Of a stretch of 64,000 nucleotides of DNA, positions 8,386 to 16,799 are shown piece after piece. Within the stretch, counting starts at the first letter, position 1. Every line of letters starts with the position of its first letter. Source of the stretch: Nitrosopumilus sp. BACL13 MAG-121220-bin23 (GTDB lineage Archaea > Thermoproteota > Nitrososphaeria > Nitrososphaerales > Nitrosopumilaceae); assembly GCA_001437625.1 (NCBI GenBank), contig LIAL01000001.1:3393-67392 (forward strand). The letters run 5' to 3'. The translations under genes were made by a program, and so were the position numbers. The notes beneath the pieces are model-generated. The model ran no database searches and was not told the DNA's origin. It saw only the letters and a list, made by a program, of their open reading frames with translations.

Positions 8386-10413
8386 ATGGTTGAAAATAGC
8401 CTCATACATGAAACTAGTCCTTACTTACTTCAGCATGCAGAAAATCCTGTTAACTGGTATGGGTGGAATGATGATGCATTACAAAAAGCTAAAGATGAAA
8501 ATAAACCCATTTTTCTGAGTGTCGGATATAGTGCATGTCATTGGTGTCATGTGATGGCACATGAATCATTTGAAAATAATGATGTTGCTGAATTTATGAA
8601 TGAAAATTTTGTAAACATAAAAGTTGACAGAGAAGAGCGTCCTGACATAGATGACATTTATCAAAAAGCTTGTCAAATTACAACTGGACAGGGTGGTTGG
8701 CCTTTGAGTGTTTTTCTTACCCCTGATCAAAAACCATTCTATGTTGGAACCTATTTTCCTGTATTGGATTCCTATGGTAGACCTGGTTTTGGAAGTATTT
8801 GTAGACAATTAGCACAAGCATGGAAAGAAAAACCAAAAGATATTGAAAAATCTGCAGAAAGTTTTATTCATGCATTACACAAAACAGAAAAAATTACTGT
8901 TCCTACAAAATTAGAACGAACTTTACTTGATGAAGCTGCAATGAATTTATTTCAATTAGGTGATCCAACATATGGTGGATTTGGTTCTGCACCAAAATTT
9001 CCAAACGCTGCAAATATTTCATTTTTATTTAGATATTCTAAGATGGCTAATTTGCCAAAATTTAATGAATTTGCACTAAAAACTTTAAAGAAAATGGCAA
9101 AGGGTGGTATTTTTGATCAAATTGCTGGTGGATTTCATAGATATTCCACTGATGCCCGATGGCTAGTTCCTCATTTTGAAAAAATGCTTTATGATAATGC
9201 CCTTATGCCTGTAAATTATTGTGAGGCATATCAAATTACACATGATCCATTTTATCTTGATATTTTACAAAAAACACTTGACTTTGTTTTGCGTGAAATG
9301 ACCTCTTCTGAAGGTGGTTTCTATTCTGCATATGATGCAGATTCTGAAGGTGTAGAAGGCAAATTTTATGTTTGGACTAAAAAGGAAATTAAAGAAATTC
9401 TTGGAAATGATGCTGATGTTTTTTGTTTATATTTTGATGTAACTGATGGTGGAAATTGGGAGGGTAATACAATTCTATGTAATAATCTTAATGTTTCTAC
9501 GATTGCATTTAATTTTGGAATTACAGAACAAAAAGTACTTGAAATTATAAATTCATGTTCTAAAAAATTATTGGAAGTAAGATCAAAAAGAATTTCTCCT
9601 AGTTTAGATGACAAAGTTTTAGTTTCATGGAATTCATTAATGATAACTGCTTTTGCAAAAGGTTATCGTGTTACAAATGACATTCGATATCTAAATGCTG
9701 CTAAAAATTGCATTTCATTTATCGAAAAAAATCTTTTTGTTAATGGTAATTTATTGAGAACTTACAAAAATGACACTGCAAAAATTAATGGTTATCTTGA
9801 AGATTATTCCTATTTTTCTAATGCGTTGTTGGATGTATTTGAAATTGAACCTAATTCCAAATATCTTGAACTTGCCTTAAAACTAGGTCATCATTTAATT
9901 GATCATTTCTGGGATTCGGAAAGTAATAGTTTCTTTATGACTTCTGATGATCATGAAAAATTAATTATTCGTCCAAAGAGTAATTATGATTTATCGTTAC
10001 CTTCTGGAAATTCTGTTTCATCTTTTTTTATGCTAAGATTATATCATTTATCTCAAGAACAATCTTTCCTTGATATTTCAATGAAAATCATGGAATCCCA
10101 GGCACAAACTGCTGCTGAAAACCCCTTTGGATTTGGATATTTACTAAATACTATTTCCTTGTATTTGGAAAAACCTACTGAAATTACTATTATAAATTCT
10201 GAAAATTATGAACTTTGTAATTCTTTATTTAAAAATTATTTGCCTAATTCTTTTATGATAACTATTGAAAATCCTGATCAATTAAAAACTCTCTCAAAAT
10301 ATCCTTTCTTTGCTGGAAAATCTTTTGAGGATAAAACATCTGTTTTTATTTGTAAAAATTTTACTTGTTCCTTGGCATTGCATACTTTAGATGAAGTAAA
10401 TTCAACACTTTAG
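8386..10413 (+). CDS. Thioredoxin-like DUF255 protein (YyaL/spermatogenesis-associated protein 20 family)
   Basis: 675 residues, typical of this family. The N-terminus NSLIHETSPYLLQHAENPVN, then W, and the thioredoxin-like block FLSVGYSACHWCHVMAHESF (CHWC at about 49-52) are near-universal in YyaL/SSP411 proteins. These are followed by VDREERPDID and GGWPLSVFLTPD. The rest is an alpha/alpha-barrel like that of N-acylglucosamine 2-epimerases (GGFHRYSTDARWLVPHFEKM). Biochemical function is not settled for the family; a redox role with a glycan- or nucleotide-sugar-related barrel is often supposed. Its stop overlaps the convergent gene at 10410 by 4 bp. Confidence 0.92.
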   Translation: MVENSLIHETSPYLLQHAENPVNWYGWNDDALQKAKDENKPIFLSVGYSACHWCHVMAHESFENNDVAEFMNENFVNIKVDREERPDIDDIYQKACQITTGQGGWPLSVFLTPDQKPFYVGTYFPVLDSYGRPGFGSICRQLAQAWKEKPKDIEKSAESFIHALHKTEKITVPTKLERTLLDEAAMNLFQLGDPTYGGFGSAPKFPNAANISFLFRYSKMANLPKFNEFALKTLKKMAKGGIFDQIAGGFHRYSTDARWLVPHFEKMLYDNALMPVNYCEAYQITHDPFYLDILQKTLDFVLREMTSSEGGFYSAYDADSEGVEGKFYVWTKKEIKEILGNDADVFCLYFDVTDGGNWEGNTILCNNLNVSTIAFNFGITEQKVLEIINSCSKKLLEVRSKRISPSLDDKVLVSWNSLMITAFAKGYRVTNDIRYLNAAKNCISFIEKNLFVNGNLLRTYKNDTAKINGYLEDYSYFSNALLDVFEIEPNSKYLELALKLGHHLIDHFWDSESNSFFMTSDDHEKLIIRPKSNYDLSLPSGNSVSSFFMLRLYHLSQEQSFLDISMKIMESQAQTAAENPFGFGYLLNTISLYLEKPTEITIINSENYELCNSLFKNYLPNSFMITIENPDQLKTLSKYPFFAGKSFEDKTSVFICKNFTCSLALHTLDEVNSTL

Positions 10414-10730
10414 ATTATTTTTAAATCTATATCTATTATACTGCCTACTTGTGGTCTACCCATATTATCATATCTTGATTTTGGCATTGCAATTGTAATT
10501 TGTGTTTGTTGATATGATTTAATATTTACAGTTGGTTGTGCTTGTAAAATTGCTTCTAACAATGGCATTACCTGTTCTTTTGTTTCTGAATCTAATTTTT
10601 TAGAAACATTTTCTATAATCATTTGTTTTTGTGAAATTGGTTCTGTAGATATATTTTCAATTAATGTTAATTGTATTATTTGACCATTATCTACAATCTG
10701 TGTAATTTTAAATTCATTTATTGCAGACAA
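10410..10730 (-). CDS. Small conserved-looking protein, unknown
   Basis: 106 residues with no TM segment. It shows alternating beta-type stretches at the start (FKITQIVDNGQIIQLTLIE) and end (PQVGSIIDIDLKII), with a helix between. It resembles a small OB- or beta-barrel-like fold by eye only. ATG start at 10730. It is followed upstream by a 30-residue single-TM microgene on the same strand. No function can be assigned. Confidence 0.55.
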   Translation of the reverse strand: MSAINEFKITQIVDNGQIIQLTLIENISTEPISQKQMIIENVSKKLDSETKEQVMPLLEAILQAQPTVNIKSYQQTQITIAMPKSRYDNMGRPQVGSIIDIDLKII

Positions 10731-10761
10731 TATTTTATGACGTTATCCTTATGATTTATCT

Positions 10762-10854
10762 TTAACGAATTGAAAAATATAATGCAATAACTGCAGTTGC
10801 TACAGCTGATGTTACACCTAAACCAAAAATAATCTTACTACCATCTATCTTCAT
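10762..10854 (-). CDS. Single-TM microprotein (30 aa)
   Basis: An ATG at 10854 opens 30 codons, ending TAA at 10762. The product is almost entirely one membrane helix (IIFGLGVTSAVATAVIALYF) between a short MKIDGSK head and a SIR tail, which gives a positive-inside prediction at both ends. The small size leaves some doubt. The TM-like composition in a short spacer and the clean start and stop favour a real gene upstream of 10410-10730. Confidence 0.4.
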   Translation of the reverse strand: MKIDGSKIIFGLGVTSAVATAVIALYFSIR

Positions 10855-10965
10855 GATGTTATTTTTTTATAATTCAAATTAAACTGTACTGATTTTTTAA
10901 ATTATTTTAATTTATCAGAACTAATTTCTTTATATTTATGCCTGATTTTATTTCAAATTCTAAGT

Positions 10966-11280
10966 TTAACCTTTTCTCTCTTTTATTACACCATCTATTT
11001 CTATTGGTCCTAAAATTGATTTTTTAATTAATAATGCCTTTTTTTTAATTATTTGATTAAATTCATTCATGTCCTCTAAACTAGGTGTTTGTTGTTGGTT
11101 TTGATATGCTTGTAGAAATCCTGAATAGACGCACCCTGTAATTATTCCAAATACTGTATCTGGAATTGATTCTACTTCTGGAAGAAAATTCTCTGCAATT
11201 TGTTTATACGATTCAGACTCACTAATATAATATTCAATTAGGCTATCGATAAATTCTTTATTTTCTTTTGATATTGACAT
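10966..11280 (-). CDS. Small helical protein, unknown
   Basis: 104 residues, acidic in the first half (KEFIDSLIEYYISESESYKQ) with a hydrophobic middle (DTVFGIITGCVYSGFLQAYQ) that is too short and polar to be a clear TM helix. The C-terminus is basic (IKERKG). It has an ATG start and no recognisable family. It is divergent from the gene at 11363, so 11281-11362 must hold both promoters. Confidence 0.55.
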   Translation of the reverse strand: MSISKENKEFIDSLIEYYISESESYKQIAENFLPEVESIPDTVFGIITGCVYSGFLQAYQNQQQTPSLEDMNEFNQIIKKKALLIKKSILGPIEIDGVIKERKG

Positions 11281-11362
11281 ATCTTTACTTTAATTCCTGG
11301 TTTATTTAATTATCTTTTTAAAAAATGATAAACTTATCTAAATGATCATTTTATTCTGAATA

Positions 11363-11680
11363 TTGTTAGAACACATTTCTCCAGAAATAAGAAAAACGTT
11401 GAGACAAATTAAGAGACAAACTTTAGCTCTACAATCTATACGACATCTAAATAAAATTCAAAAATTAATTTGGTTTGAAATGGCAACACAAACAACTGGA
11501 ATTGATGTTAGTCGTATATGTTGTAACAATAAACCAATAAATCTCACGGTATATGATGTTGGAGATTCTAAATCTTCTGTTTTACTTTGTACTAATCATG
11601 CAACACAAAAATATTTTTTAAAAGATATTTTTGAAGTTAAAATACTGGATGAAATATTAGTTAATGCTCATACTTTGTAG
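11363..11680 (+). CDS. Small protein with Cys/His residues, unknown
   Basis: 105 residues from a TTG at 11363. The N-terminus is basic and helical (EIRKTLRQIKRQTLALQSIR), and the second half has CC (RICCNN) and CTNH (LLCTNHATQKYF), which could bind a metal. No family was recognised. The start rests on frame and length; there is no ATG in the first 40 codons. Confidence 0.5.
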   Translation: MLEHISPEIRKTLRQIKRQTLALQSIRHLNKIQKLIWFEMATQTTGIDVSRICCNNKPINLTVYDVGDSKSSVLLCTNHATQKYFLKDIFEVKILDEILVNAHTL

Positions 11681-11754
11681 TGATAATCCACTTTAATTTT
11701 TAATGCCTATTTTAAATTGTAATGTAAAAATAGCGTGTTATTTTTTATTTGATT

Positions 11755-11886
11755 ATGGATATTAATGAAATACTCACTAGGGAAAGGGATTCTTTGAGAG
11801 ATGAAAATATTGAACTCCGAAAACGAATTAATGATCTTGAAGTATCTTTACAAAAAGCATTGAATTTACTCGAAAGCAAAGATTAA
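11755..11886 (+). CDS. Coiled-coil microprotein (43 aa)
   Basis: An ATG at 11755 gives 43 residues, almost all charged helix with heptad Leu/Ile positions (RDSLRDENIELRKRINDLEV, then SLQKALNLLES). It looks like a single dimeric coiled coil. An upstream GATT and AT-rich stretch could be its promoter. It is similar in style to the small coiled-coil gene at 14949 but not clearly homologous. Confidence 0.5.
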   Translation: MDINEILTRERDSLRDENIELRKRINDLEVSLQKALNLLESKD

Positions 11887-11964
11887 AAAATATTATTTAA
11901 TTTATGCCTAGATTACTCTAAAAATTATGTTTTAGAATAAACATTTAGTAATTAGTATTTCTGT

Positions 11965-12435
11965 ATGTTTTCCTTGGCATCATGGAAATTAGAATTTGAA
12001 GATGGATATTTTCGAATATATGATTCTAAAAAATTAGTTGCTGGATATTTTGATCCTGATTATGGTAATCTTTCTAATGTAGAAAATCCTGATGATGTTA
12101 TTCTATCTAAAATAAAAAATCATGATGTAATATTGGGTGGTATGCTAATGATTCCTCTTGTTAAATTCAAATTATTTGACACGGATTTGAATACTGTTCT
12201 TTCTGAAGTAAAACAAAACATCTCTCGTGTATCTGTTCATTTAGAAAAATGGGGTACCTTTCTTTCTGAAATAAATAATACTCGCCATTTTATTGGAATT
12301 TCTCATACTGATCAAGATATGTTGACTATGACTTTACCTGTAAAATTTTCAAAACCTACTATTCTTGAAAAATCTAACTTGTTAGAAGAAATTCATCCTG
12401 TTTTGAGTTTATTAGAAAAATCTGAATTACTATAG
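11965..12435 (+). CDS. Soluble protein of unknown function
   Basis: 156 residues with no TM segment. The N-terminus is beta-rich with aromatic residues (LASWKLEFEDGYFRIYDSKK). The middle has IKNHDVILGGMLMIPLVKFK and the end is helical (ILEKSNLLEEIHPVLSLLEK). ATG start at 11965. No family is recognised. It converges with the gene at 12452. Confidence 0.55.
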   Translation: MFSLASWKLEFEDGYFRIYDSKKLVAGYFDPDYGNLSNVENPDDVILSKIKNHDVILGGMLMIPLVKFKLFDTDLNTVLSEVKQNISRVSVHLEKWGTFLSEINNTRHFIGISHTDQDMLTMTLPVKFSKPTILEKSNLLEEIHPVLSLLEKSELL

Positions 12436-12451
12436 TTTTTATATTTTTTAT

Positions 12452-13141
12452 TTATGGCATATGTTGTATTTTCCATTCTTTTGCTTCATTGTTACAATCA
12501 AACCATTCAATTTCTATTTGATTAGAATCAAATCCTCCTAATTCATTTCTAAACTGTTCACTACATTGTTTTTCCATTTTTTCATATACTTGTAGTACTT
12601 TTTGTGCTGAAACGCCTTGCGGTTCTTCAAATTTTTCTCCACCCTCATAATATTTTATACCTACTTTTGCTGTTTGAAATTCAACTAAACCTAAATTTTG
12701 ATATTCATATGATTCTTGAAATAAGGCATCTGATCTAATTTTAGCAGATTCATCCCCTGTTTTTATCCATTCAATAAATTGTAAATCACTTTCTAGTTGA
12801 GTTTCAGCTGAAATTTTTAATAATATAACTGAACTCTTGAATAATTCTGGTGGTGTTAATTCATCATACTTTGATATGTTTTTTTTAAAATTATCTATAT
12901 GAATTTTATAAAATTTTAGTAATTCTATTTTTGAAATATCCCCTTCAACCCACTTTATTTTTTCTGAATAAAATTTTGCTTGTATGTCTGAAAGATTATT
13001 TTCTATTTGATTTAATTCATTTCCAAATTGTAATCCTTTTTGTTTTGTAATGTCTACTGAATAATTATATGCGATAATTGAACCAATTATTAAAATGGCA
13101 ATAGTAAGAATGCTAATATTTTGAATTTTCTTTTTTTTCAA
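12452..13141 (-). CDS. Membrane-anchored helical protein, unknown
   Basis: 229 residues. The basic start KKKKIQNI is followed by one TM helix (about 8-27: ISILTIAILIIGSIIAYNYS) and a roughly 200-residue extracytoplasmic helical domain with two late Cys (KQCSEQ and WFDCNN). The domain looks like a four-helix bundle sensor, but no signalling domain is attached. The start is TTG at 13141, whose bases overlap the TGA stop of the upstream gene (TTGA). The two genes are therefore probably coupled. Confidence 0.6.
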   Translation of the reverse strand: MKKKKIQNISILTIAILIIGSIIAYNYSVDITKQKGLQFGNELNQIENNLSDIQAKFYSEKIKWVEGDISKIELLKFYKIHIDNFKKNISKYDELTPPELFKSSVILLKISAETQLESDLQFIEWIKTGDESAKIRSDALFQESYEYQNLGLVEFQTAKVGIKYYEGGEKFEEPQGVSAQKVLQVYEKMEKQCSEQFRNELGGFDSNQIEIEWFDCNNEAKEWKIQHMP

Positions 13142-13428
13142 AGATAATCTACATAATTTCCGTTTTCATCTAATTTTAATTCAATATTGAATTCAGCACC
13201 GCTAATGAATGAATCATTTCTAGTTGTTCTTACTCTACCTATAACTAACTCATATGGCCATATTTCAACCACAATTGCTCCTACTGTCACATTTGGAGTT
13301 TCTGTAATTGTCATATCTTCACGTTTTACTCCGTGTCTTTCTAACATGTGAATTGCGTGATCTAATAGTGGTTCTGGATTGTTATAATTTAACACCCATA
13401 CTGTTCCTTCATACTCAATTTTTTGCAA
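13138..13428 (-). CDS. Small soluble protein of unknown function, cotranscribed with a membrane protein
   Basis: 96 residues from a TTG at 13428. It has alternating beta strands (EYEGTVWVLNY, VTVGAIVVEIWPYELVIGRV, FNIELKLDENG), reading like a compact beta-barrel. Its stop overlaps the start of the membrane-anchored gene at 12452. A TATA-like element near 13451-13458 on the minus strand lies about 25 nt from the start, so the mRNA is probably leaderless, and a 17-bp palindrome lies between them. Confidence 0.55.
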   Translation of the reverse strand: MQKIEYEGTVWVLNYNNPEPLLDHAIHMLERHGVKREDMTITETPNVTVGAIVVEIWPYELVIGRVRTTRNDSFISGAEFNIELKLDENGNYVDYL

Positions 13429-13431
13429 TTT

Positions 13432-13448
13432 GAAACAATCATTGTTTC
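13432..13448. promoter_or_regulatory. Perfect inverted repeat between TATA box and start: operator candidate
   Basis: GAAACAAT-C-ATTGTTTC is a perfect 8-bp inverted repeat around one base. It begins 3 bp upstream of the TTG at 13428. On the minus strand a TATA-like TTATAT lies at about 13452-13457, roughly 25 nt from the start codon. The palindrome thus fills the space between TATA box and expected transcription start, the classical site for archaeal repressors. The regulator is unknown. Confidence 0.5.
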
Positions 13449-13540
13449 CTCATATAACAATTATTCCCTTATCTTTATTCAATTTTACCCGTTAACACTG
13501 CTCTGGTATTTTAGATGTTATTTCAAAATTTTAATTAATA

Positions 13541-14311
13541 TTATGCCCATGAAAATATCTTTTTACTTTTATTTTGAATTCCAAAAAACATACCTAATGT
13601 GATTCTATCTGTATTTCCTTGAATTTTTGTAATTTCATGAAGATAATTTGGATTAATTATTACTAAATCTCCTATTTTGGGTTCTATCTTGTCTACTTCT
13701 ACATTTTTAGTCAAAATAGAATTATATCCAAATTCTATCTCCCTAAACTCTTCGAATTTTTTTTCCCATTTTTTTTTATATATTAATAATTTTCCTCCTC
13801 TTTCTGTTTCTTGTAAATGTAAAATACATGATATCTGATTATCTATTTTTGATACGTTGTATTCTATTCCTTCATATGTTACATTATCTTTGTGCAGTGG
13901 TACTTTCTTTCCTTTTTCATGCCTTCTAATTGTACATAATGCATAATTCATTCTATTTTCTTTTGTTTCTGAAATCTCATAATTTGGATAAACTTTTGAA
14001 ATTACTACTTTTATTTTATTTATTGGATTATCGACATTTAGAAAAATCTTTTTAAAAATCATGTTTGCTTTTTTTGCATTTTGAAAATACTTTCCTTTTT
14101 TTGTTGTATAATTCATTAAAAAAGGACCTATATGGTTAAACTTTTTTGAATCATTTTCTATGTTGGTACTGTTTATTTTTTCAATTATTTTTTTACAATT
14201 TTCTTTTTCATAAAATTTTTTAATTATTATTGCTGATTTTTCTCCGCTAATTATTTTTTTAATATGTATATCACTAATTTTATTATTTGTAACTACTATT
14301 GAATTCCACAA
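13541..14311 (-). CDS. 2-oxoglutarate/Fe(II)-dependent oxygenase family protein
   Basis: 256 residues. The full iron/2OG facial triad is visible: His140-x-Asp142 in VPLHKDN, distal His225 in NPNYLHEI, and the 2OG-binding Arg236, 11 residues later, in NTDRITLG. GGKLLIY precedes the distal part, as in prolyl-4-hydroxylase-like folds. The product is expected to hydroxylate, or possibly halogenate, a protein or small molecule. The usual Asp is present, so hydroxylation is more likely. The TTG start directly abuts the TAA stop of the gene at 14312 (TAA-TTG), implying translational coupling. Substrate is unknown; the coupled small protein is the obvious candidate. Confidence 0.75.
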   Translation of the reverse strand: MWNSIVVTNNKISDIHIKKIISGEKSAIIIKKFYEKENCKKIIEKINSTNIENDSKKFNHIGPFLMNYTTKKGKYFQNAKKANMIFKKIFLNVDNPINKIKVVISKVYPNYEISETKENRMNYALCTIRRHEKGKKVPLHKDNVTYEGIEYNVSKIDNQISCILHLQETERGGKLLIYKKKWEKKFEEFREIEFGYNSILTKNVEVDKIEPKIGDLVIINPNYLHEITKIQGNTDRITLGMFFGIQNKSKKIFSWA

Positions 14312-14599
14312 TTAGTATCCTGCTGCTCCTGAATGTGATACTTTAGATATCAAATCTCCTTCTGATGTCTTTGAATCAATTTCACATTTTAGAAATGAGC
14401 CTACAATAACTTTTTGAAGATCATCTATTTTCCAACTAGATTTGTTATCTGATAATCCTGGTAAATCTACATCTGAAATTATTATTTTTACTGTGTCTTG
14501 GTATTCTTCAGAATTTCCATTTTGTCTATGCGTTACAGTCAATTCAAAACTATCTTTAGAAATAATATTCTTACCGTTACCCCAAATTATATCTGTCAT
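14312..14599 (-). CDS. Small protein coupled to 2OG oxygenase; possible substrate or precursor
   Basis: 95 residues, acidic, with alternating beta-type and polar segments (DSFELTVTHRQNGNSEEYQD then TVKIIISDVDLPGL). It ends in a short small-residue tail, KVSHSGAAGY. There is no signal peptide and only one Cys. It is immediately followed by the oxygenase gene with no spacer. The family is not recognised. The Gly/Ala/Ser tail after a folded body would fit a modification target, but that is inference from context only. Confidence 0.55.
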   Translation of the reverse strand: MTDIIWGNGKNIISKDSFELTVTHRQNGNSEEYQDTVKIIISDVDLPGLSDNKSSWKIDDLQKVIVGSFLKCEIDSKTSEGDLISKVSHSGAAGY

Positions 14600-14773
14600 A
14601 TTTTTTTCCTAATATTCTGTTTTTTATCCATTCTGAATTTTTTTGTCTTTAAACTATTTAATTCAAATTTTATTTTTTTACTAGTGTTAATGTCTTTTTT
14701 TATTTTTATACTTATTTTGACCTGTAACTGAAAATACAGTAATCATTTTAGGTAATGATGAATTAAAAAATTA

Positions 14774-14896
14774 ATGACTGAAAACACTGATAAATTTTTT
14801 TTTGATGTAATAGTTCAGTTAAAAGAAATTGATCCTAAAGCATATTATCAAATTCTAGAAGAATTGGGATACGATTCCAACGACGAGGAAAAATAA
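14774..14896 (+). CDS. Acidic microprotein (40 aa), unknown
   Basis: An ATG at 14774 gives 40 residues: a helical core (FFFDVIVQLKEIDPKAYYQI then LEELGY) and an acidic tail (DSNDEEK). It is compact and amphipathic, of the kind seen for small regulatory or subunit proteins. It is divergent from the oxygenase pair. No family is recognised. Confidence 0.45.
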   Translation: MTENTDKFFFDVIVQLKEIDPKAYYQILEELGYDSNDEEK

Positions 14897-14948
14897 CTTG
14901 TATTTTTAGTGGAAAGATCTAAAAAGAACTTTAATAATAAAAAAAAAA

Positions 14949-15134
14949 TTGATAGAAAAAACTAATCTTACATCTAAAGATCCTGGTAAAAAAATCCCTC
15001 GTTCATTAAATGATTTATTGAAAGTGGAAAAGGATTTAAAAAAAATGAATATTGATCTCAAAAAAGTTATAAAAAAAGTAAAAACACTTGAAAAAGAGAA
15101 TTTAAAATTGTCCAAGAAATTAGATAAAAAATAA
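14949..15134 (+). CDS. Small Lys-rich coiled-coil protein
   Basis: 61 residues from a TTG at 14949. Most of it is a basic heptad coiled coil (LLKVEKDLKKMNIDLKKVIK and VKTLEKENLKLSKKLDKK). The minus-strand reading over the same bases is a low-complexity Phe/Ser string typical of a shadow frame, so the plus strand was chosen. It follows 14774-14896 by 52 bp on the same strand. Function is unknown. Confidence 0.5.
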   Translation: MIEKTNLTSKDPGKKIPRSLNDLLKVEKDLKKMNIDLKKVIKKVKTLEKENLKLSKKLDKK

Positions 15135-15165
15135 TGTTTCTTACTGTACTGATAATTTGTGCCTA

Positions 15166-15399
15166 TTAATCGGTATTAATTACATTTAATGTCATTGTAC
15201 TTACAACTCTTGAAAGTTTTCTAATTGTTGCAACCACTTTCTCGAATTCTTCTTGATCTTCTGTTTCAATCTCTGCAATTACGTCATATGCTCCAAAAGT
15301 CAAATATGCGTTATCTATTATTGTCATTTGGTTTAACTGATCAACAATATATTCTTCTGCTCCTAAATCACAATTTAATAAAATGAAACCTTTATGCAT
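15166..15399 (-). CDS. Stand-alone Lrp/AsnC ligand-binding (RAM) domain protein
   Basis: 77 residues covering one complete RAM (AsnC_trans_reg) domain: GFILLNCDLGAEEYIVDQLN, then ITFGAYDVIAEIE-like strands, then VVSTMTLNVI. There is no helix-turn-helix, so it cannot bind DNA alone in the usual way. RAM domains form dimers or octamers and bind amino acids at the interface. It is similar to each half of the protein at 23179-23715. Role inferred: small-molecule sensor or partner for a full-length Lrp. Confidence 0.85.
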   Translation of the reverse strand: MHKGFILLNCDLGAEEYIVDQLNQMTIIDNAYLTFGAYDVIAEIETEDQEEFEKVVATIRKLSRVVSTMTLNVINTD

Positions 15400-15449
15400 T
15401 ATTTATCTTGGATTAACTAGGTAGTTCTTATCTTTAAATTTTTATAATA

Positions 15450-16799
15450 TTACCATCTACTACGTCCACCGTAGCTGTTTTTACCATCGCTATCGGTGTC
15501 TTTCCTTTTTGTTCCTCTATCGTCTCTGGTATTTCTACCGTAACCCCCGCCACTACTTCTGCCACCGCCACTACTTCTGCCACCGCCACCGTAGCTACTT
15601 CTGCCACCGCCACCTCTACCATAACTATTTCCACCACCGAATCTTCTTGATGATGATTGTCTTTTTAGTGGGTCTGGAATTGAAACTTCGATATGCATTT
15701 CTTGATTTAAATCTCTTAGTGGTACTTTAATTTGACGTTTAATTATATTCCAATCTCCAATTGATGAATATGACACAAATGTGATTGCTCTACCTTCAGT
15801 TCCTGCTCTTGCTGTTCTACCTATTCTATGGAAATATGCCATTTCTTGATTTGGTACGTCGTAGTTAACTACTAGTTCTACTCTTGGAACATCTATTCCT
15901 CTTGATGCGACATCTGTTGCAACTAGAATATCTGCTTTACCGTTTCTGAATTTTGCCATTGATTGTTCTCTTCTACTTTGTGACATGTCTCCTTCTATTG
16001 CAACTGCATTGTATTTTTCTTGGTGTAAATATTTTGCAACATCTCTTGTTCTATATTTTGTTGAACAAAATACAATAATCTGACCTTTTAGTGGTTTAAT
16101 GAAATCAAGTAAATACTTGAACTTGTCTCTATCTTTAATTACTAAAAATGATTGGTCTATTCCTTCTCCACTTAGATCATCTGCATCCAACAATATTTGT
16201 TTTGGATTGTGTAGATAATCTTCAGCTAATCTCAAAATTGCAGTTGGCATTGTTGCTGAAAACAGTGACATTACTCTGTCTTCTGGTGATAAGTCTAAAA
16301 TAAATTGAATATCATCTACAAATCCCATATCTAACATAGTATCTGCTTCATCTAGTACAATGTGTGTAATATCCCCTAATTCTATTGAACCTCTTTTAAG
16401 ATGGTCAATGAGTCTACCTGGTGTTGCAACAATAATCTCTACTCCTCTATGTAATGCATCTAATTGAATTCCCATACCTTGTCCTCCGTAAACAGTTGCA
16501 ATTTTAATTCCTGTGTGCTTTCCCATTTTTCTAATTTCTGTACTAATTTGTATTGCCAACTCTCTTGTTGGTGCCATAATCAATCCTTGAATTCCTTTTT
16601 TTGGTATGATGTCATTTAACATTGCTAAAGCAAATGCTGCTGTTTTACCTGAACCTGTGTGGGCTTGTCCTACGACGTCTCTTTTAGTAAGTAATACTGG
16701 AATTACTGCTTCTTGAATTGGAAATGCGTCTTCATAACCTTGATCAGTAACTCCTCTTAACACTTCATCTTTTAATCCTAAATCTTTAAATTTTGTCAT
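15450..16799 (-). CDS. DEAD-box RNA helicase with Gly/Arg/Ser-rich tail
   Basis: 449 residues. The Q-motif (FKDLGL) and FPIQ are followed by motif I AHTGSGKT, Ia PTRELA, II VLDEADTML, III SAT, IV IIVFCSTK, V DVASRGIDV and VI HRIGRTAR, all intact. The last roughly 70 residues are a repetitive RGG/SYGGGGRSSGGG tail typical of RNA-chaperone helicases. It remodels RNA with ATP, plausibly in ribosome assembly or cold adaptation. Unlike many genes here it has a leader of about 60 nt (see 16800-16890). The minus-strand alternative at 15434 is a frame shadow of the Gly-rich tail. Confidence 0.95.
   Translation of the reverse strand: MTKFKDLGLKDEVLRGVTDQGYEDAFPIQEAVIPVLLTKRDVVGQAHTGSGKTAAFALAMLNDIIPKKGIQGLIMAPTRELAIQISTEIRKMGKHTGIKIATVYGGQGMGIQLDALHRGVEIIVATPGRLIDHLKRGSIELGDITHIVLDEADTMLDMGFVDDIQFILDLSPEDRVMSLFSATMPTAILRLAEDYLHNPKQILLDADDLSGEGIDQSFLVIKDRDKFKYLLDFIKPLKGQIIVFCSTKYRTRDVAKYLHQEKYNAVAIEGDMSQSRREQSMAKFRNGKADILVATDVASRGIDVPRVELVVNYDVPNQEMAYFHRIGRTARAGTEGRAITFVSYSSIGDWNIIKRQIKVPLRDLNQEMHIEVSIPDPLKRQSSSRRFGGGNSYGRGGGGRSSYGGGGRSSGGGRSSGGGYGRNTRDDRGTKRKDTDSDGKNSYGGRSRW

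Noticed and set aside
14498..14731. Plus-strand frame rich in Phe/Ile/Leu
   Set aside because: It reads antisense to the small gene at 14312-14599 and is low-complexity AT-rich sequence.
14754..14790. C/D-box-like TGATGA and CTGA motifs
   Set aside because: Boxes overlap a start codon, spacing is wrong and no terminal stem is present.
15434..15637. Minus-strand Val/Ala-rich frame
   Set aside because: It is an out-of-frame reading of the helicase Gly/Arg/Ser-rich tail repeats.
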